From: Allorhizocola rhizosphaerae | GTDB taxonomy: Bacteria > Actinomycetota > Actinomycetes > Mycobacteriales > Micromonosporaceae | Length of the DNA: 54,946 nt | Reading direction: 5' to 3' | Assembly (NCBI RefSeq): GCF_003426775.1 | Contig: NZ_QJUG01000021.1 | Coordinates: 1-54,946, forward strand | Part shown: positions 44,860-54,070 of the stretch, one piece after another | Position numbering within the stretch: the stretch's first letter is position 1 | Layout: every line of letters begins with the position of its first letter | The notes under the pieces: generated by a model | Told to the model about the DNA's origin: nothing | The model's input: only the letters and a program-made list of their open reading frames with translations | Database searches by the model: none | Program-made: the position numbers and the translations under genes

Positions 44860-45610
44860 CGAAACTCCACGATTTGACGAAACAATTTGGCGAGCGTATG
44901 TGGCCGAACAGGCAGACGTCTATATTTCGCCAACCCTTATTCAACCGATCGTCCTACCCTGCTTCGACATGGCGTAGTAAAAGCGGTGCTGGACAAACCA
45001 GCTCCTCTAGGTGTTGATGGATGGTTTCGGGTTGGGGTGTGGTTGATCGCGGGTCGTTCCGGCGTTCTCCGTGGGTCGGGCTGGTTGGTGGGGCGATCGG
45101 TGGTGCGTCGGGCTGATGGTGCCACGACTGGCGATCACCTGACCATACTCCTGGCGCCTCGTATACATGTACATACATCACGGTGAGGACACCTGGAATG
45201 GGATAGCTGAGGAAAGCCACAGCGGTAATAGTTCATAACTCACGGACGGTCGCGGTCGATCCGGGTGCCGCCACTGCCGAGCATTCAACCTGAAGGCGGC
45301 AGCCAGAGGCAAGGTGAAAATCGGCTCCGCTGTAAGGGCACACGCACTCGCCGATGCGGCGGAGCCTGAATACGCCGCGTTCGTCCGCAACGAGCTGGAC
45401 ACGGTCACGACGGAGAACGAACTGAAACGGGATTCGGTTGAGCCCATACAAGGTGAGTTCAGATTCGGCCCCGCTGACATGATCATCCACTTCGGACAGA
45501 CGAACCAGCTGGAAGTACAAGGGCACGGCAAGGCACATAGATCGAGTGAGGGGCTGATAGTCTCCGGACATGTCGATCATCGCTCGCCCCGGCGCCGCGT
45601 CCGACACACC
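44860..45610. other. Long stretch without a confident gene, G/T-skewed in its centre
   Basis: About 750 bp between the M4 peptidase and the NUDIX gene. 45010-45120 is strikingly G- and T-rich on the plus strand. From GTG 45314 (AGAGG upstream) a frame runs unbroken into the NUDIX gene and could add a 99-residue N-terminus; a competing minus-strand frame (about 45233-45580) is equally open. Neither shows a recognisable domain. Confidence 0.4.
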
Positions 45611-46114
45611 ATGACGCCGAACCTGCGCCGGTCCGTCCGTGCGATCGTGCTCGACGAGGACGATCGCATACTGTTGTGCCGGTTCGTCTTCCCTCACCCG
45701 GCAGTGCCGGGCCACGCGAAGGTCGTGTGGGCGGCACCAGGCGGCGGCATCGAACCCGGCGAGGACCCGCTGACGGCCTTGCGTCGCGAACTTCGCGAGG
45801 AGACGGGTCTCGCGGTCACCGTGGACCCACCGCACGTCTGGCACCAGGAAGTCGTCGCCGCCGACCACGCGCCCGGCTTCGACGGCATCATCAACGACTA
45901 CTTCCTCATCCGCGCGAGCCACTTCCAGCCCCGCGGCGAACGGACCGACGACCAACTCGCCGCCGAGAACCTGGCCGCGTTCCGCTGGTGGCAGCTCTCG
46001 GAGATCGTCAGCTACGCCGGCCATGATCTGTTTTCGCCCCGCGACCTCGCCACACCGTTGACGGCGCTTCTCACCACAGGCACCCCGGCGCATCCGGTCC
46101 AACTCGGCCTCTAG
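45611..46114 (+). CDS. NUDIX hydrolase
   Basis: 167 residues from ATG 45611, where family members usually begin ([25 protein letters not shown]). The Nudix box is [26 protein letters not shown] with all expected Glu residues. The C-terminal part [21 protein letters not shown] and [14 protein letters not shown] is typical of MutT-like actinobacterial enzymes of unknown substrate. No good ribosome site precedes 45611; a start at GTG 45314 would give 266 residues. Confidence 0.88.
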   Translation: MTPNLRRSVRAIVLDEDDRILLCRFVFPHPAVPGHAKVVWAAPGGGIEPGEDPLTALRRELREETGLAVTVDPPHVWHQEVVAADHAPGFDGIINDYFLIRASHFQPRGERTDDQLAAENLAAFRWWQLSEIVSYAGHDLFSPRDLATPLTALLTTGTPAHPVQLGL

Positions 46115-46250
46115 CAAAGCTTCGGCAGCGACCACCCATGCCGGTGTCCAAGCCGAATTCGAGCTGACGAGGCACCGCGCTCGCCGATAGAACCGGCGGC
46201 GGGCAGGCTCAACCCGTCCGGATCTGCCACTTTTGATCAGCACCCAAACC

Positions 46251-46467
46251 GGTTCGGATTCTGCCGCCTCAAGTCATCCGCATAGCGAAGTCGCAGAACC
46301 CGAATCCCGAAACCCCAGTTCAGCCCACTCAAAGTCAATCAGCCGAGCGCGGGCTACCACCCGCAGCTGCCGGAGTCGGCATCGACACGCGTCTCTCGAA
46401 CCATGAATGTCCAGGTCGGAAACATATTCATGTACTTAAGTGGACTTAAGGTGGCAGAATCCGAACC
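46251..46467. mobile_element. 217-bp MITE-like element with terminal inverted repeats
   Basis: The ends GGTTCGGATTCTGCC (46251-46265) and GGCAGAATCCGAACC (46453-46467) are perfect inverted repeats. The similarity continues inward to 25 bp at each side, with 23 of 25 pairs. The interior is AT-richer than the surroundings and encodes nothing. No clear target duplication is seen. It occupies the centre of the 583-bp gap 46115-46697, which has no supported gene. Confidence 0.6.
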
Positions 46468-46697
46468 GCATTCACGCCGGCCAGAGGCCATTTCAGCGTT
46501 CGCGGTACACCATTTTCAACTATGTCAGCTATAGGTAGCGGGGTACCGGACGATCCGGGTCGCTGGTTTCAGCATCCGCTGTCTCGCGGCCGTTGGCGCC
46601 CCACGATCATCCGAGCGGGCACGGTCGGCGCCACGGCGATCGAGGTGTTCGGGATTGATGTGGCCCTAGGGCACTGGGAAATGACCCCAACTTCGGC

Positions 46698-49361
46698 CTA
46701 GCCATGCTCGAGCAGCTCGACGGTGTAGGCGTGTTCGAAGCGCGCGCCGATGCGTTCCCAGCCGTTGATGGACTCCCGCAGGGCCCCGGGGTCGCGGTGG
46801 TTCCGGCCGCGGGCCCGGGCCAGACAGGCGGCTGCCCATGCGTTTTCGGTGGCGAGTTCGGCCGCCCTGTCGAGGTACCGGTGGGCGTTGGGCAGGCGCG
46901 CGACAACGGCCAGTTCGGCCGCGGCGGCCTGTGCGAAGACGCGGTAGCGGTGTGATGGCGCCGGGTCCGAGAACGCGTCATCGACGATGGCGGCGGCGTC
47001 GGTCAGGTCACCGGTGTGCACCGCCATGCGGGCGTCGGCGAAGCGGGCCGACGAGGCGGTGCGTAACCGGTACGCGTTGTGCGGGCCGGCGAGGTTGCCC
47101 ATCCGGTTGCGCCAAAGGCGGAAGCCGCTCCGGTTACCGCTGAGCCCGTGCGCGAGGGCGGCGGTAGCGGCGGGAAACCACAGCCGGCCAGCGACAGCGC
47201 GACCACCGGCTTCCCAGGCATGCCATAGAGCGTCGGCGTGGTGCAGGGCCTCGTCGAAGTCGCCGCTGAGCACCAGCGGCGGCACCAGCAGGCTGCCCAG
47301 GGCCATGGGTTCCGCCGTGATCGGATCGGTGGCGGCGGCCCGCGCGGCCCCGATCGCCACCGGCAGGTCGCCGACCGCGATGGCGAGCACGCCGCCCAGG
47401 TAGTGGATGGAGCGCACGGTCGCACCGGCCCGGGGCTGGCTGCGGTCCAGTTCGGCGAGCAGCGGCAGCCCGGCGCGGGCCAGCTCATGCGCCCGCTGCA
47501 GGTGGCCCTTCCGCTCGTACATCGAGGCGGCGGTGTCGATGGCCGCCCAGAGCAGCACCGGGTCGCCCGCGGCCCGCGCGGCGACCAGCGCCCGCTCGGC
47601 CAGCGCCTGGTCCGGACTGGGCGGTCCGGCCAGCCACGCCGCGTTGATGGCGAGCGCGGCCACGGTACGGGAGTTGTCCGAGCTAGCTGACGCTGTCGCC
47701 TCGCGGTGAAGCTCGCGCAGCCGATCGTGGGGTATCGCGACGGCGAAAGTCGCGGGATACCGGCAGCTGATCTCGACCGCTCGGGACAGTAGCGCGGCCC
47801 GGGTGTCGGCTTCACCCGCCTGGCCGGCTTTGTCGGCGGCGTCGAGCCACAGCTCGAACGCCATGTCTGCGCGGTAGGTGACGACTGCGCAGTCCGCTGC
47901 GGCGTCGAGGTCGGCGGCGGCGTCGGCGGCCGTGGGAGCGTGCCGGGCGGCCTGCTGGTAGCGGTCGACCGCCTCCTGTCTGAGCTGGCGGGCGTAGGTG
48001 AGACGGCCGAGGCCGCGGGCCAACCGGTGCGCGACGTCATCGGGGCCGGGCGGCACCTCCTGCAGTGCTGCTCGCAGGTCGTCGACGACGGCATCAAACT
48101 CGTCTGACCAGTTCGCGCCGAGCCGGTCCTCGATCGCGGTGGCGATCACCTGTGCCCAGCCCAGGTGGCGGCGCCGGACCGCGGCCCACTCGTCGGCGGC
48201 CAGCCGCTGGCGGGCGTAGACGCGGATCGTGTCCAGCAGCCGCCACCGCCCGCTGCCAGGCAGGAGAACGACCAGGTTCTTGTCCACCAATCGGCCGAGC
48301 AGGTTCGCCACGGCGATGGCGTCACCGGCGTCGGCCACCGCCGTCGCCGCGGACAGGTCGAACGGGCCGACGAAGACCGCCAGGCGCCGGAACAGCACCT
48401 GCTCGGCCTCGTCGAGCAGGTCGTGGCTCCAGTCGATGACCGCCCGCAACGAGCGGTGCCGCGGATCGGGGTTGCGACCGCCGGCCAGTACCCGCACGGC
48501 GTCATCCAGCGCGGTCATCAGGCCCTGGATGCCGAGCGCGGCCACCCGTGCGGCGGCCAGCTCGATGGCCAGCGGCATGCCGTCCAGCCGGGCGCAGATC
48601 CGGGCCAGCGTGCCCGGCTCGGCGCCGAACCGGGGATCGGCCGCCGCGGCCCGGTCCCGGAACAACGCCACCGCCTCGTCGGCGACGGGCAACGGCTCGA
48701 CCGGCACACTCTGCTCACCCGGCAGGCGCAGCCGTTCTCGGCTGGTGGTCAACACCAGCACCGCTGGACAGGCCGCGAGCACGGCCGCCACCAGTTCGGC
48801 CGCCCCGTCCAGCACGTGCTCACAGCTGTCGAGCACCAGCAGGGCCGGGGCGTCGCCGAGGTACTCGACGATCGTGTCGGACAGCGGCTGATGCGGCCGC
48901 TGTGCCACACCCAGGGTCGCCGCCACAGCCGGGCCGACGAAGCCGTCGCGTACCGGCACCAGGTCGACGAACCCGCCCCTGTTTCCGGACGCCGGCGCCA
49001 TCGCCTCAGCCACGGCGACCGCCAGCCTGGTCTTACCCACGCCGCCTGGACCGACCAGCGTGACCAGCCGGCTACCTTCCAACGCCGCCCGGACGAGATC
49101 GAGCTCCACGGCGCGGCCGACGAAGCTCGTGTGCGGCCTCGGCAGTCCGGCCAGCCGGCGAACGCCCACCCGGTGCCGGACGGCGAACTCGGCCAGTGCC
49201 CGCCGGTCGTCGGCACCGAGCTTGCGCAACAGCGCGGACACGTGGTGCTCGACGGTGCGCACCGAGATGTGCAGCCGGTTGGCGATCTGGGCGTTCGACA
49301 GCCGATCCGCCAGCAGTGTCAGGACCTGCGCCTCCCGCTCTGTCACCGCTTGAGTCGTCAT
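46698..49361 (-). CDS. LuxR-HTH / STAND ATPase / TPR-type regulator with N-terminal HTH
   Basis: 887 residues from ATG 49361 (AGGGG just before it; ATG 49385 is in frame). The LuxR HTH is at the N-terminus (about 5-65: VTEREAQVLTLLADRLSNAQIA, SVRTVEHHVSALLRKLGA), whereas most large LuxR-ATPases carry it at the C-terminus. The ATPase has Walker A GPGGVGKTRLAV (104-115), Walker B ALLVLDSCEHV, LTTSRERLRL and GMPLAIELAAARV. The C-terminal half is helical-repeat, Ala-rich. Divergent from the DHFR-family gene 124 bp away, which it may regulate. Confidence 0.92.
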   Translation of the reverse strand: MTTQAVTEREAQVLTLLADRLSNAQIANRLHISVRTVEHHVSALLRKLGADDRRALAEFAVRHRVGVRRLAGLPRPHTSFVGRAVELDLVRAALEGSRLVTLVGPGGVGKTRLAVAVAEAMAPASGNRGGFVDLVPVRDGFVGPAVAATLGVAQRPHQPLSDTIVEYLGDAPALLVLDSCEHVLDGAAELVAAVLAACPAVLVLTTSRERLRLPGEQSVPVEPLPVADEAVALFRDRAAAADPRFGAEPGTLARICARLDGMPLAIELAAARVAALGIQGLMTALDDAVRVLAGGRNPDPRHRSLRAVIDWSHDLLDEAEQVLFRRLAVFVGPFDLSAATAVADAGDAIAVANLLGRLVDKNLVVLLPGSGRWRLLDTIRVYARQRLAADEWAAVRRRHLGWAQVIATAIEDRLGANWSDEFDAVVDDLRAALQEVPPGPDDVAHRLARGLGRLTYARQLRQEAVDRYQQAARHAPTAADAAADLDAAADCAVVTYRADMAFELWLDAADKAGQAGEADTRAALLSRAVEISCRYPATFAVAIPHDRLRELHREATASASSDNSRTVAALAINAAWLAGPPSPDQALAERALVAARAAGDPVLLWAAIDTAASMYERKGHLQRAHELARAGLPLLAELDRSQPRAGATVRSIHYLGGVLAIAVGDLPVAIGAARAAATDPITAEPMALGSLLVPPLVLSGDFDEALHHADALWHAWEAGGRAVAGRLWFPAATAALAHGLSGNRSGFRLWRNRMGNLAGPHNAYRLRTASSARFADARMAVHTGDLTDAAAIVDDAFSDPAPSHRYRVFAQAAAAELAVVARLPNAHRYLDRAAELATENAWAAACLARARGRNHRDPGALRESINGWERIGARFEHAYTVELLEHG

Positions 49362-49485
49362 CGCCCCTAAGGTCTCCGTGGCCATATGGGTGGTGGATAG
49401 GTGGTCGGCACCGATGATCGTACGCGTCGCCGGTTGGAGGCTGTGGTGAACGGACCATCCCCGACACCTTCGATGGAGAAAAGTC

Positions 49486-50055
49486 ATGAGAAAGATCATC
49501 GCCAGCCTGTTCATCTCGCTCGACGGAGTCGTCGAGGCGCCCGACCAGTGGCACTTCCCGTATTTCAACGACGAGATGGGCGCCGCCGTCGCCGCAGCGG
49601 TCGGCGCCGCCGACACCCTCCTTCTTGGCCGCGTAACCTACGACGACTTCGCGGGAGCATGGCCGCAGCGCGAGGCGGCCGGCGAGGAGGACGCGGCCAT
49701 CGCCAGGTCGCTCGGCGACAACCGCAAGATTGTCGTATCGCGTCAGCGGCTCGCGTTCACCTGGCGGAACTCCGAACAGCTCAGCGGCGACCTCGTCGGT
49801 GCGGTGACGGCCCTCAAGAACGAGCCGGGCGGCGCCATCGCGGTCAGCGGCTCGATTTCGATCGTCCGGCAGCTCCTGGTCGCAGGCCTGCTGGACGAGC
49901 TGCACCTCCTGATGCACCCGATCGCTGTGCGCGACGGCATGCGCCTGTTCGACGAAGGCGATAAGCGGATTCCGCTGAAGCTGCTCTCCTCCGAGACCTT
50001 CAAGTCCGGTGTGCTGAATCTCGCCTATGCGCCGGACGAGGCATCCGAACGGTAA
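49486..50055 (+). CDS. RibD C-terminal / dihydrofolate-reductase-family protein
   Basis: 189 residues from ATG 49486 after GGAGAAAAG. Family traits: RKIIASLFISLDGVVEAPDQWHFPY at the N-terminus, TLLLGRVTYDDFAGAWP, KIVVSRQR, GGAIAVSGSISIVRQLL (NADPH-binding G-G loop), DELHLLMHPIAVRDGMRLFD. Such proteins are NADPH-dependent reductases of uncertain substrate, usually not true folate enzymes. The arrangement with a divergent LuxR-STAND regulator suggests controlled expression. Confidence 0.92.
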   Translation: MRKIIASLFISLDGVVEAPDQWHFPYFNDEMGAAVAAAVGAADTLLLGRVTYDDFAGAWPQREAAGEEDAAIARSLGDNRKIVVSRQRLAFTWRNSEQLSGDLVGAVTALKNEPGGAIAVSGSISIVRQLLVAGLLDELHLLMHPIAVRDGMRLFDEGDKRIPLKLLSSETFKSGVLNLAYAPDEASER

Positions 50056-50388
50056 CGGCGCCCGGGTGCGGCCGGGCGTCCATCTCAGACACCCGGCCGC
50101 CACCCTGGCGCGTCGCACAGCGGGCGACGAAATGGTTGCCTCCGCGTACGGCATCGGTCACGGACAGCAACGCTCAGGTGAACAGCGACGGGACATCGGC
50201 CGTATGGCACACGACGGCCGGTTCCAGTTGTTATACGGCGCTTGCAGGTCCAATCAGGATCGTTGCTGGTTAGGGCTTGCCGTGCAGGTTCGGGATCCAG
50301 TGTGAGACAACGCCCGGCGCGGGAAGGACATCCCAGCCGGTCCCGCGACGGTCGAGCTGACGGCCTGGGCGCCTCCCGCCGCGCCGGT
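50056..50388. other. Convergent intergenic region
   Basis: 333 bp between the tail-to-tail DHFR-family and GH13 genes. Beyond the hairpin at 50068-50100 no gene or signal is evident. Confidence 0.5.
50068..50100 (+). terminator. Hairpin terminator after the DHFR-family gene
   Basis: GCGGCCGGGCGT (50068-50079) and ACACCCGGCCGC (50089-50100) pair with one mismatch over a 9-nt loop, 13 nt past the stop codon. An overlapping alternative stem (CGCCCGG/CCGGGCG) lies at 50059-50078. Confidence 0.65.
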
Positions 50389-52035
50389 TTATGGGTTGCG
50401 ATACAGGCGAATCCAACGGTAGCCGTAGCCGGCCAGGCGCAGCGACGCCAGATCGGCGGTGGGTTCGTAGTCCTGGTCGGCGAGGATGTCGTTAGGCTGG
50501 TCGGCTTCTTTGGCCAGTGAGCTCAAGTCCGCGGTCACGTCCTGATCGGCGAGGTTGTGCAGGAATAGCAACGATCCGCCTTCGCCGTCGGCGCGGTGGG
50601 CCAGCACGCCGGATGGTAGCGGGATGTCGACGTGGCGGCAGGTGCCGATGCCGACCTCCGGCGCCTCACGCAGAGTGCGAATCATGCGTTCGAACCAGGC
50701 CAGGAGGGATCGGGGGTCGTGCCGTTGGGCGGTGACGTTGACCTTCTGGTAGCCGAAGTCGCCGCCGGAGATGACCGGGCGGGTCAGCTGTGTGGCCGGG
50801 GCCGTGGAAAAGCCGCCGTTGGCCTTGTACGACCACTGCATCGAGGTGCGGATCGCTTCACGGCCAGGCAGGGAGAGGTCTTCGCCCATGCCTATCTCCT
50901 CCCCGTAGCGCAGGACGGGGGTTCCGCGCAGCGAGAACTGCAGGGCGTAGGCGAGCTCGATGCGGCGCCTATCGTTGGCCAGCATCGGGGCGAGCCGCCG
51001 CCGTATGCCCCGATCGTAGAGGCGCATGTTGTCCTGCGGGCCGAAGGCTGCGTAGACCTCACCGCGCTGTTCGGCGGTCAGCCGGGACAGGTCGATCTCG
51101 TCGTGATTGCGCAGGAAGGTGGCCCACTGCGCATGCGGGGGCAGGACCGGGGTGTCACGTAACGCGTCGATGATCGGCTCCGGATCGTGGCGCGCCAGCG
51201 AGAGCACGATGCGGCCGTTGAGCATGAAGTCGAAGAGCATGTGCACACCGTTGTTGGAGTCCGGCGCGTCGCCGAAGTAGCGGACCAGCTGGTCGGCTTC
51301 CACATTGGCCTCGGCCAGCAGCAGCACATCGGGCCGAATCCATTGTAGATGCTGGCGAAGCTCGGCTATGAACGAGAGATCCTTCGCTGCCTCGGCGTCG
51401 CCGGGTTTGGTCAGCTCGATGATGAACGGCAGCGCGTCGATGCGGAACCCCGCCACCCCGAGCTGCAACCAGAAGGCGGCAATTTTCTTGATCTCCTCGC
51501 GCACGGCGGGGTTGGCGAAATTGAGGTCCGGCTGAAATTTGTAGAAACGATGGTAAAACCAGGCTTTGGCGGTGCGATCGTAGCTCCATGTCTCGGCCTG
51601 CTCGCCGGGGAACACCATGCCCTGATGGCGGTCGGCCGGCTCCTCGTCGCTCCATACATAGAAGTCGCGATATGGCGAGCCGGGGTCGGCGCGGGCCGAG
51701 CGGAACCACGGATGCTGGTCGGAGGTGTGGTTGACCACCAGATCGATGATGACCTTGATGCCCGTGCTTTCGGCTTCCCTCAGGAACTCGGCGAAGTCAC
51801 CCAGCGTCCCCAGGGCGGGGTTGATGCCGTAGAAGTCGGTGACGTCGTAACCGTCGTCACGGCCCTCTGTCGGATGGATCGGGTGCAGCCACACACAGGT
51901 CACACCGAGGCGCGCAAGGTAGGGCAGCCGGCCGATGAGGCCCCGAAAATCGCCGACGCCGTCGCCGTCCGAATCGGCGAAGGTGTCCACGTCCAGGCAG
52001 TAAATGACAGCTTTCTGGTACCAGCGTCCGGTCAT
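50389..52035 (-). CDS. GH13 alpha-glucosyl enzyme, trehalose synthase-like
   Basis: 548 residues from ATG 52035. GH13 regions: IDLVVNHTS (region I), GVAGFRIDALPF (II, nucleophile Asp200), LLLAEANVE (III, acid/base Glu242) and FLRNHDEIDL (IV, His311-Asp312). The beginning WYQKAVIYCLDVDTFADSDGDGVGDFRGL and the later PVLRYGEEIGMGEDLSLPGREAIRTSMQWS are close to TreS and sucrose-isomerase-type GH13 subfamilies. TreS interconverts maltose and trehalose. The N-terminal CLDVDTF differs from the canonical EVLVRSF of TreS, so a related specificity is possible. Stand-alone gene, convergent with the DHFR-family gene. Confidence 0.85.
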   Translation of the reverse strand: MTGRWYQKAVIYCLDVDTFADSDGDGVGDFRGLIGRLPYLARLGVTCVWLHPIHPTEGRDDGYDVTDFYGINPALGTLGDFAEFLREAESTGIKVIIDLVVNHTSDQHPWFRSARADPGSPYRDFYVWSDEEPADRHQGMVFPGEQAETWSYDRTAKAWFYHRFYKFQPDLNFANPAVREEIKKIAAFWLQLGVAGFRIDALPFIIELTKPGDAEAAKDLSFIAELRQHLQWIRPDVLLLAEANVEADQLVRYFGDAPDSNNGVHMLFDFMLNGRIVLSLARHDPEPIIDALRDTPVLPPHAQWATFLRNHDEIDLSRLTAEQRGEVYAAFGPQDNMRLYDRGIRRRLAPMLANDRRRIELAYALQFSLRGTPVLRYGEEIGMGEDLSLPGREAIRTSMQWSYKANGGFSTAPATQLTRPVISGGDFGYQKVNVTAQRHDPRSLLAWFERMIRTLREAPEVGIGTCRHVDIPLPSGVLAHRADGEGGSLLFLHNLADQDVTADLSSLAKEADQPNDILADQDYEPTADLASLRLAGYGYRWIRLYRNP

Positions 52036-52139
52036 ACCAAATCCTGTGACCCGATCAGCGGCCTACGAAACATGCCAGCGACAAAGCTCATGTTCGGGCA
52101 GGATCCCGCCGCTTCTTCCCAGCACCTGACCTGCCGCGA

Positions 52140-52325
52140 CGATCCCGAGTGGCCCAAGGCGAAGGTCAGCCAACGGCTCCGCCAGTCCGCGACGAACGTG
52201 AACGCCTACAGCGCCAACTCGCCGAGACCGGCAACCCACAGATCAACGCCAGGCGCGAAGCCATCGAAATCCTGCTCGACCTGCTCAACAAGCCACGCGA
52301 AATCTACCGGCTAGCCAGCAAACGA
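52140..52325 (+). pseudogene. Serine recombinase C-terminal coiled-coil remnant, frameshifted
   Basis: Reading first in one frame (PKAKVSQRLRQ) and, after a one-base loss near 52184, in the next (VRDERERLQRQLAETG, EAIEILLDLLNKPREIYRLASK), the sequence gives the coiled coil and following helix of a large serine recombinase. It stops 5 nt before the tRNA fragment. The next part of the same domain, HEVYRLADKTRRKVLNQ, is found diverged at 26.88 kb. Confidence 0.5.
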
Positions 52326-52330
52326 TCATC

Positions 52331-52378
52331 TGGTGGGGCGGGCGGGGATCGAACCCGCGACCGGCGGATTATGAGTCC
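52331..52378 (-). tRNA. 3' part of a CAT-anticodon tRNA (attachment-site scar)
   Basis: Read on the minus strand, the segment contains the anticodon loop CTCATAA, a complete T-arm (GCGGG TTCGATC CCCGC), the acceptor 3' strand CCGCCCC, the discriminator A and an encoded CCA. The 5' half is missing: the bases beyond 52378 contain neither GGGGCGG nor a D-arm. A tRNA 3' half of this extent is the usual crossover segment left by integrated elements. Confidence 0.8.
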
Positions 52379-53029
52379 AATCACGGCACCTTGCCGGGGG
52401 CAGTCGTGGCCTCAACTGACGTCGATTCTTCCCTATCAACAGGACAAGATCATCCCGGAAATATCCCGAACCGCTCGGTCCTCTGCCCGACCGATACCGC
52501 CGAAGTCGGCGGGCACGGGAACCTCCGGAGAATCGGCTTGGAAGCCTCCGTGATCAAGTGGTATATGTTCGAATGTCCTGCTCGCGCCGTCTGCGAATGA
52601 CCGCTCGCGACACCCGAAGGAACCGGTTCGAGGCGCATACGGGGGCACGATCGATCTTGGTTTTATGCGTCTCATGATCGCGAATCGGCGGTATTGTAAC
52701 CTTAGTTAGCCTTGTCCTGCTCTCGATTCCTGACGTCCTCCAAGGAGGAAGCTGGTGCAGGCCAACCGTGTTCGCGACCAACGCATCTGGGCGATCGCCA
52801 CCAGCGCAGTCCTCGGCCTTCTGCACGTTCGCGGTTAGTGGCTGGGTAGTGGACAGGAACCACCCGACCTTGAGGGCCCGCTCGAATGGTGGGTGAACTT
52901 CCGTTGTCAGCCAAGCCTCGACCTGCATGATCCCCTGGCCGTGCGCACCACATTGCGGAGATGACTGCATGAGCCCTCCGGAGCGGATAACAACTCGGCC
53001 TGGCGGTTCGCCTTTGCGACAATGATGCT
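52379..53029. other. Gene-poor stretch inside the putative integrated element
   Basis: About 650 bp with lower GC. Open frames occur on the minus strand (52554-52970, 52702-53022) but show no recognisable domain or ribosome site. I see no RNA gene. It should contain the promoter for the DUF4238 gene. Confidence 0.4.
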
Positions 53030-54070
53030 ATGACCTTGATGATCCCACAGCGTTACCCACATCGAACGGTGGAGCAGATTCGGGTACTAAACGTGCAGTC
53101 GGGGGGCCATGTCCGCAAGCAACACGTGGTGTCGCAGCTAATCCTTCGGCGCTTCGCTGCGCCGAATGGCTTGCCGCATGCGGGACGGATTGGAAGCATC
53201 AACCTTGAGTGGCCTTCGGCAAAGCCCTGCTATTACTTCCCGGCTGGGACCGGTTATATCGCTGACTTCGTGCGATTCGCCTCCAAGACGATGGAGATGG
53301 TTTGGCATGAGACCGAAAATCGCCTTCCAGAAGCCATCGATGCATGTCTAGAAAGGACTGTCTTATCTCGCCCCGATTTAGTAGAGGTCTTAAAAGGGGC
53401 GATAGCCATGCATCATGTACGGAACGTTCACCTCCGCTCTTTCCTTGATCCAATTTGGCACGATCGGGTTGCCGCCTTACGCCGACTTCTCCTAACTGAA
53501 CGTCGATCGATGGCCGAATATGAGTTCAGGCGTCGATATCACGGCTTAGTTCCTGGCCCCGGTTGTTTGGAATTCATAGTTGATGATGCCCTTGCCCCGA
53601 TGCAAGCCCTATGGCGCGATGACGGATTTTTCCGCGACAGTCTCGAGCGTCTGTATCGCCTCAGCGTCTCCACTTTGGCTGGTTGGGGCCTCCAGGTCTG
53701 CACGCCGGAAACCGGCGAATTTCTGCTCGGAGACGCCCCTGCTTTGGCCATTTCCAGTGATGGGCGGATTGGCCTTCGAGATGGCGTTGGCCTCAACGAG
53801 GCCATCACTATCGCTCTCCCTATCACGCCATATTGCATGATCGCGCTAGGCGAAACCGACACATATCTTCCACTTAGTCAAGACCAGGTTGATGTTCTAA
53901 ACCGCCATCAGATCCGTGGTGCGGCTCGCCATATGTATTTCCGGCCCGGCAGCAGTCTTGAACCGTTTGTCCGGACTAACGCACATTTCCACGCGCTTCG
54001 CTACTCGAACCACGGGGAGAACGACGGAGTTTGGTCGGAACCACGTAGTTGGCAGCAATCATGTCGGTAA
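53030..54070 (+). CDS. DUF4238 family protein
   Basis: 346 residues from ATG 53030 (GTG 53093 is a possible later start). The DUF4238 entry motif is visible as VRKQHVVSQLILRRFA, followed by AFVRFASKTMEMVWHETENRLPEAI-like helices, GAIAMHHVRNVHLR, then a second conserved part TGEFLLGDAPALAI and ALPITPYCMIALGE. The family is found in phages and genomic islands, and its function is unknown. Its GC is clearly lower than that of the chromosomal genes to the left, and it lies on the element side of the tRNA scar. Confidence 0.8.
   Translation: MTLMIPQRYPHRTVEQIRVLNVQSGGHVRKQHVVSQLILRRFAAPNGLPHAGRIGSINLEWPSAKPCYYFPAGTGYIADFVRFASKTMEMVWHETENRLPEAIDACLERTVLSRPDLVEVLKGAIAMHHVRNVHLRSFLDPIWHDRVAALRRLLLTERRSMAEYEFRRRYHGLVPGPGCLEFIVDDALAPMQALWRDDGFFRDSLERLYRLSVSTLAGWGLQVCTPETGEFLLGDAPALAISSDGRIGLRDGVGLNEAITIALPITPYCMIALGETDTYLPLSQDQVDVLNRHQIRGAARHMYFRPGSSLEPFVRTNAHFHALRYSNHGENDGVWSEPRSWQQSCR

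Noticed and set aside
45233-45580. Minus-strand frame ([14 protein letters not shown]...) overlapping the NUDIX upstream region
   Set aside because: Third-position GC is no better than that of the opposing plus-strand frame and neither has a domain; left undecided.
52331-52407. Complete tRNA gene
   Set aside because: The bases that should form the 5' acceptor strand and D-arm do not match; only the anticodon loop, T-arm and 3' acceptor strand are present.
52983-52995. Exact match to the lac operator core GAGCGGATAACAA
   Set aside because: It lacks the second half of the palindrome and there is no LacI-type gene nearby; a chance match is the simplest explanation.
52554-53022. Two overlapping minus-strand frames of about 100-140 codons
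   Set aside because: No ribosome site, no motif, and they exclude each other; could be element debris but cannot be supported.
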